Below are positions 44,014 through 44,128 of a stretch of 44,128 nt of DNA, in pieces. The first letter of the stretch is position 1; every line of letters starts with the position of its first letter. Position numbers and translations under genes: made by a program. Source of the DNA: Virgibacillus oceani. GTDB taxonomy: Bacteria; Bacillota; Bacilli; Bacillales; Amphibacillaceae. The stretch covers positions 1 through 44,128 of the forward strand of contig NZ_BMFR01000002.1 in NCBI RefSeq assembly GCF_014638995.1, given 5' to 3'. A model generated the notes under the pieces. The model was not told the DNA's origin. It was given only the letters and a program-made list of their open reading frames with translations, and ran no database searches.

Positions 44014-44128
44014 AGAAAGACTTTTTCGTAGTATCCGTAGACTGCGACGTAAATACTTGTGGTGATTTTGCATTATTTTGGACGCTCTTTGGTCCCGCAG
44101 CCCGTATACACTTCGCTTTCCGTGGGCG
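44014..44128. repeat. possible edge of an interspersed intergenic repeat
   Basis: This tail is more GC-rich than other intergenic DNA. AGTATCCGTAGACTGCGACG plus TAAA (44030-44053) matches a segment at 13079-13102 at 20 of 24 positions, and the last bases CACTTCGCTTTCCGTGGGCG resemble a sequence seen repeatedly between genes in related Bacillaceae (from memory). No gene is visible in it. Confidence 0.35.

Noticed and set aside
1..44128. CRISPR arrays, insertion sequences, prophage genes, toxin-antitoxin pairs, restriction systems
   Set aside because: I saw no regularly spaced repeats, transposase or integrase motifs, phage genes or defence-type domains on either strand.

Overview
The window is AT-rich chromosomal DNA of a Gram-positive member of the Bacillaceae. 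Nearly every gene has a clear Bacillus subtilis counterpart, often with the same neighbours (ytwF-leuS-ytqB, ytpB-ytoA-metK-pckA-ytlACD-ytkD-men, yugO-yugN, yugI, kapB). Spacing, AGGAGG-type ribosome sites, TTG starts, and T-box, S-box and RFN leaders all fit this group. Divergence from B. subtilis and an altered gene set suggest a relative such as Virgibacillus or Oceanobacillus; the genus is an inference. No phage, insertion sequence, CRISPR array or tRNA gene was seen.

Layout. 1-490: the 5' end of a 16S rRNA gene running leftwards, with boxA-like leader and tandem promoters. 491-4730: a rhodanese (ytwF), an unrecognised secreted protein with calcium-loop-like motifs, and leuS under a T-box with a CUC leucine specifier. 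4730-9400: the tRNA methyltransferase mnmM, a three-gene polar amino-acid ABC importer, the sesquarterpene synthase ytpB and the gamma-carbonic-anhydrase-like ytoA. 9450-16400: a 54-residue small ORF boxed by terminators, metK under a SAM-I riboswitch, pckA with a CcpN-like box, an ytlACD importer and the Nudix hydrolase ytkD. 16400-18650: two unrecognised small genes and a siderophore-importer ATPase behind a Fur-type box.

18745-26605 is the menaquinone block: menF-menD-menH-menB, a terminator, then menE on the minus strand, with menA-menI divergent on the plus strand. Together they make DHNA from chorismate and prenylate it, but menC (o-succinylbenzoate synthase) and the final methyltransferase are absent. 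26807-33076 holds the riboflavin transporter ribU under an FMN riboswitch and a 1461-residue secreted bacillopeptidase-F-like protease. 33077-39655 contains an M42 aminopeptidase, a thioredoxin-like protein, a K+ channel (yugO) overlapping yugN tail to tail, the S1 protein yugI, a PatB-type C-S lyase, a SodC-like lipoprotein with one copper ligand replaced, a small membrane protein and kapB without kinB. 39682-44128 holds the K+/H+ antiporter khtTU, HPr (ptsH, without ptsI), deoD, the biotin transporter bioY and yuiD; the last 100 bases look like the edge of an interspersed repeat.

Most of the window is core metabolism under well-known regulation. I did not find a convincing wholly new system. 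The items most worth a second look are the SodC-like protein with Asp in place of a copper-binding His, a compact structured element before patB (36932-37007), the boxed 54-residue ORF (9452-9616), and the rearranged menaquinone locus.
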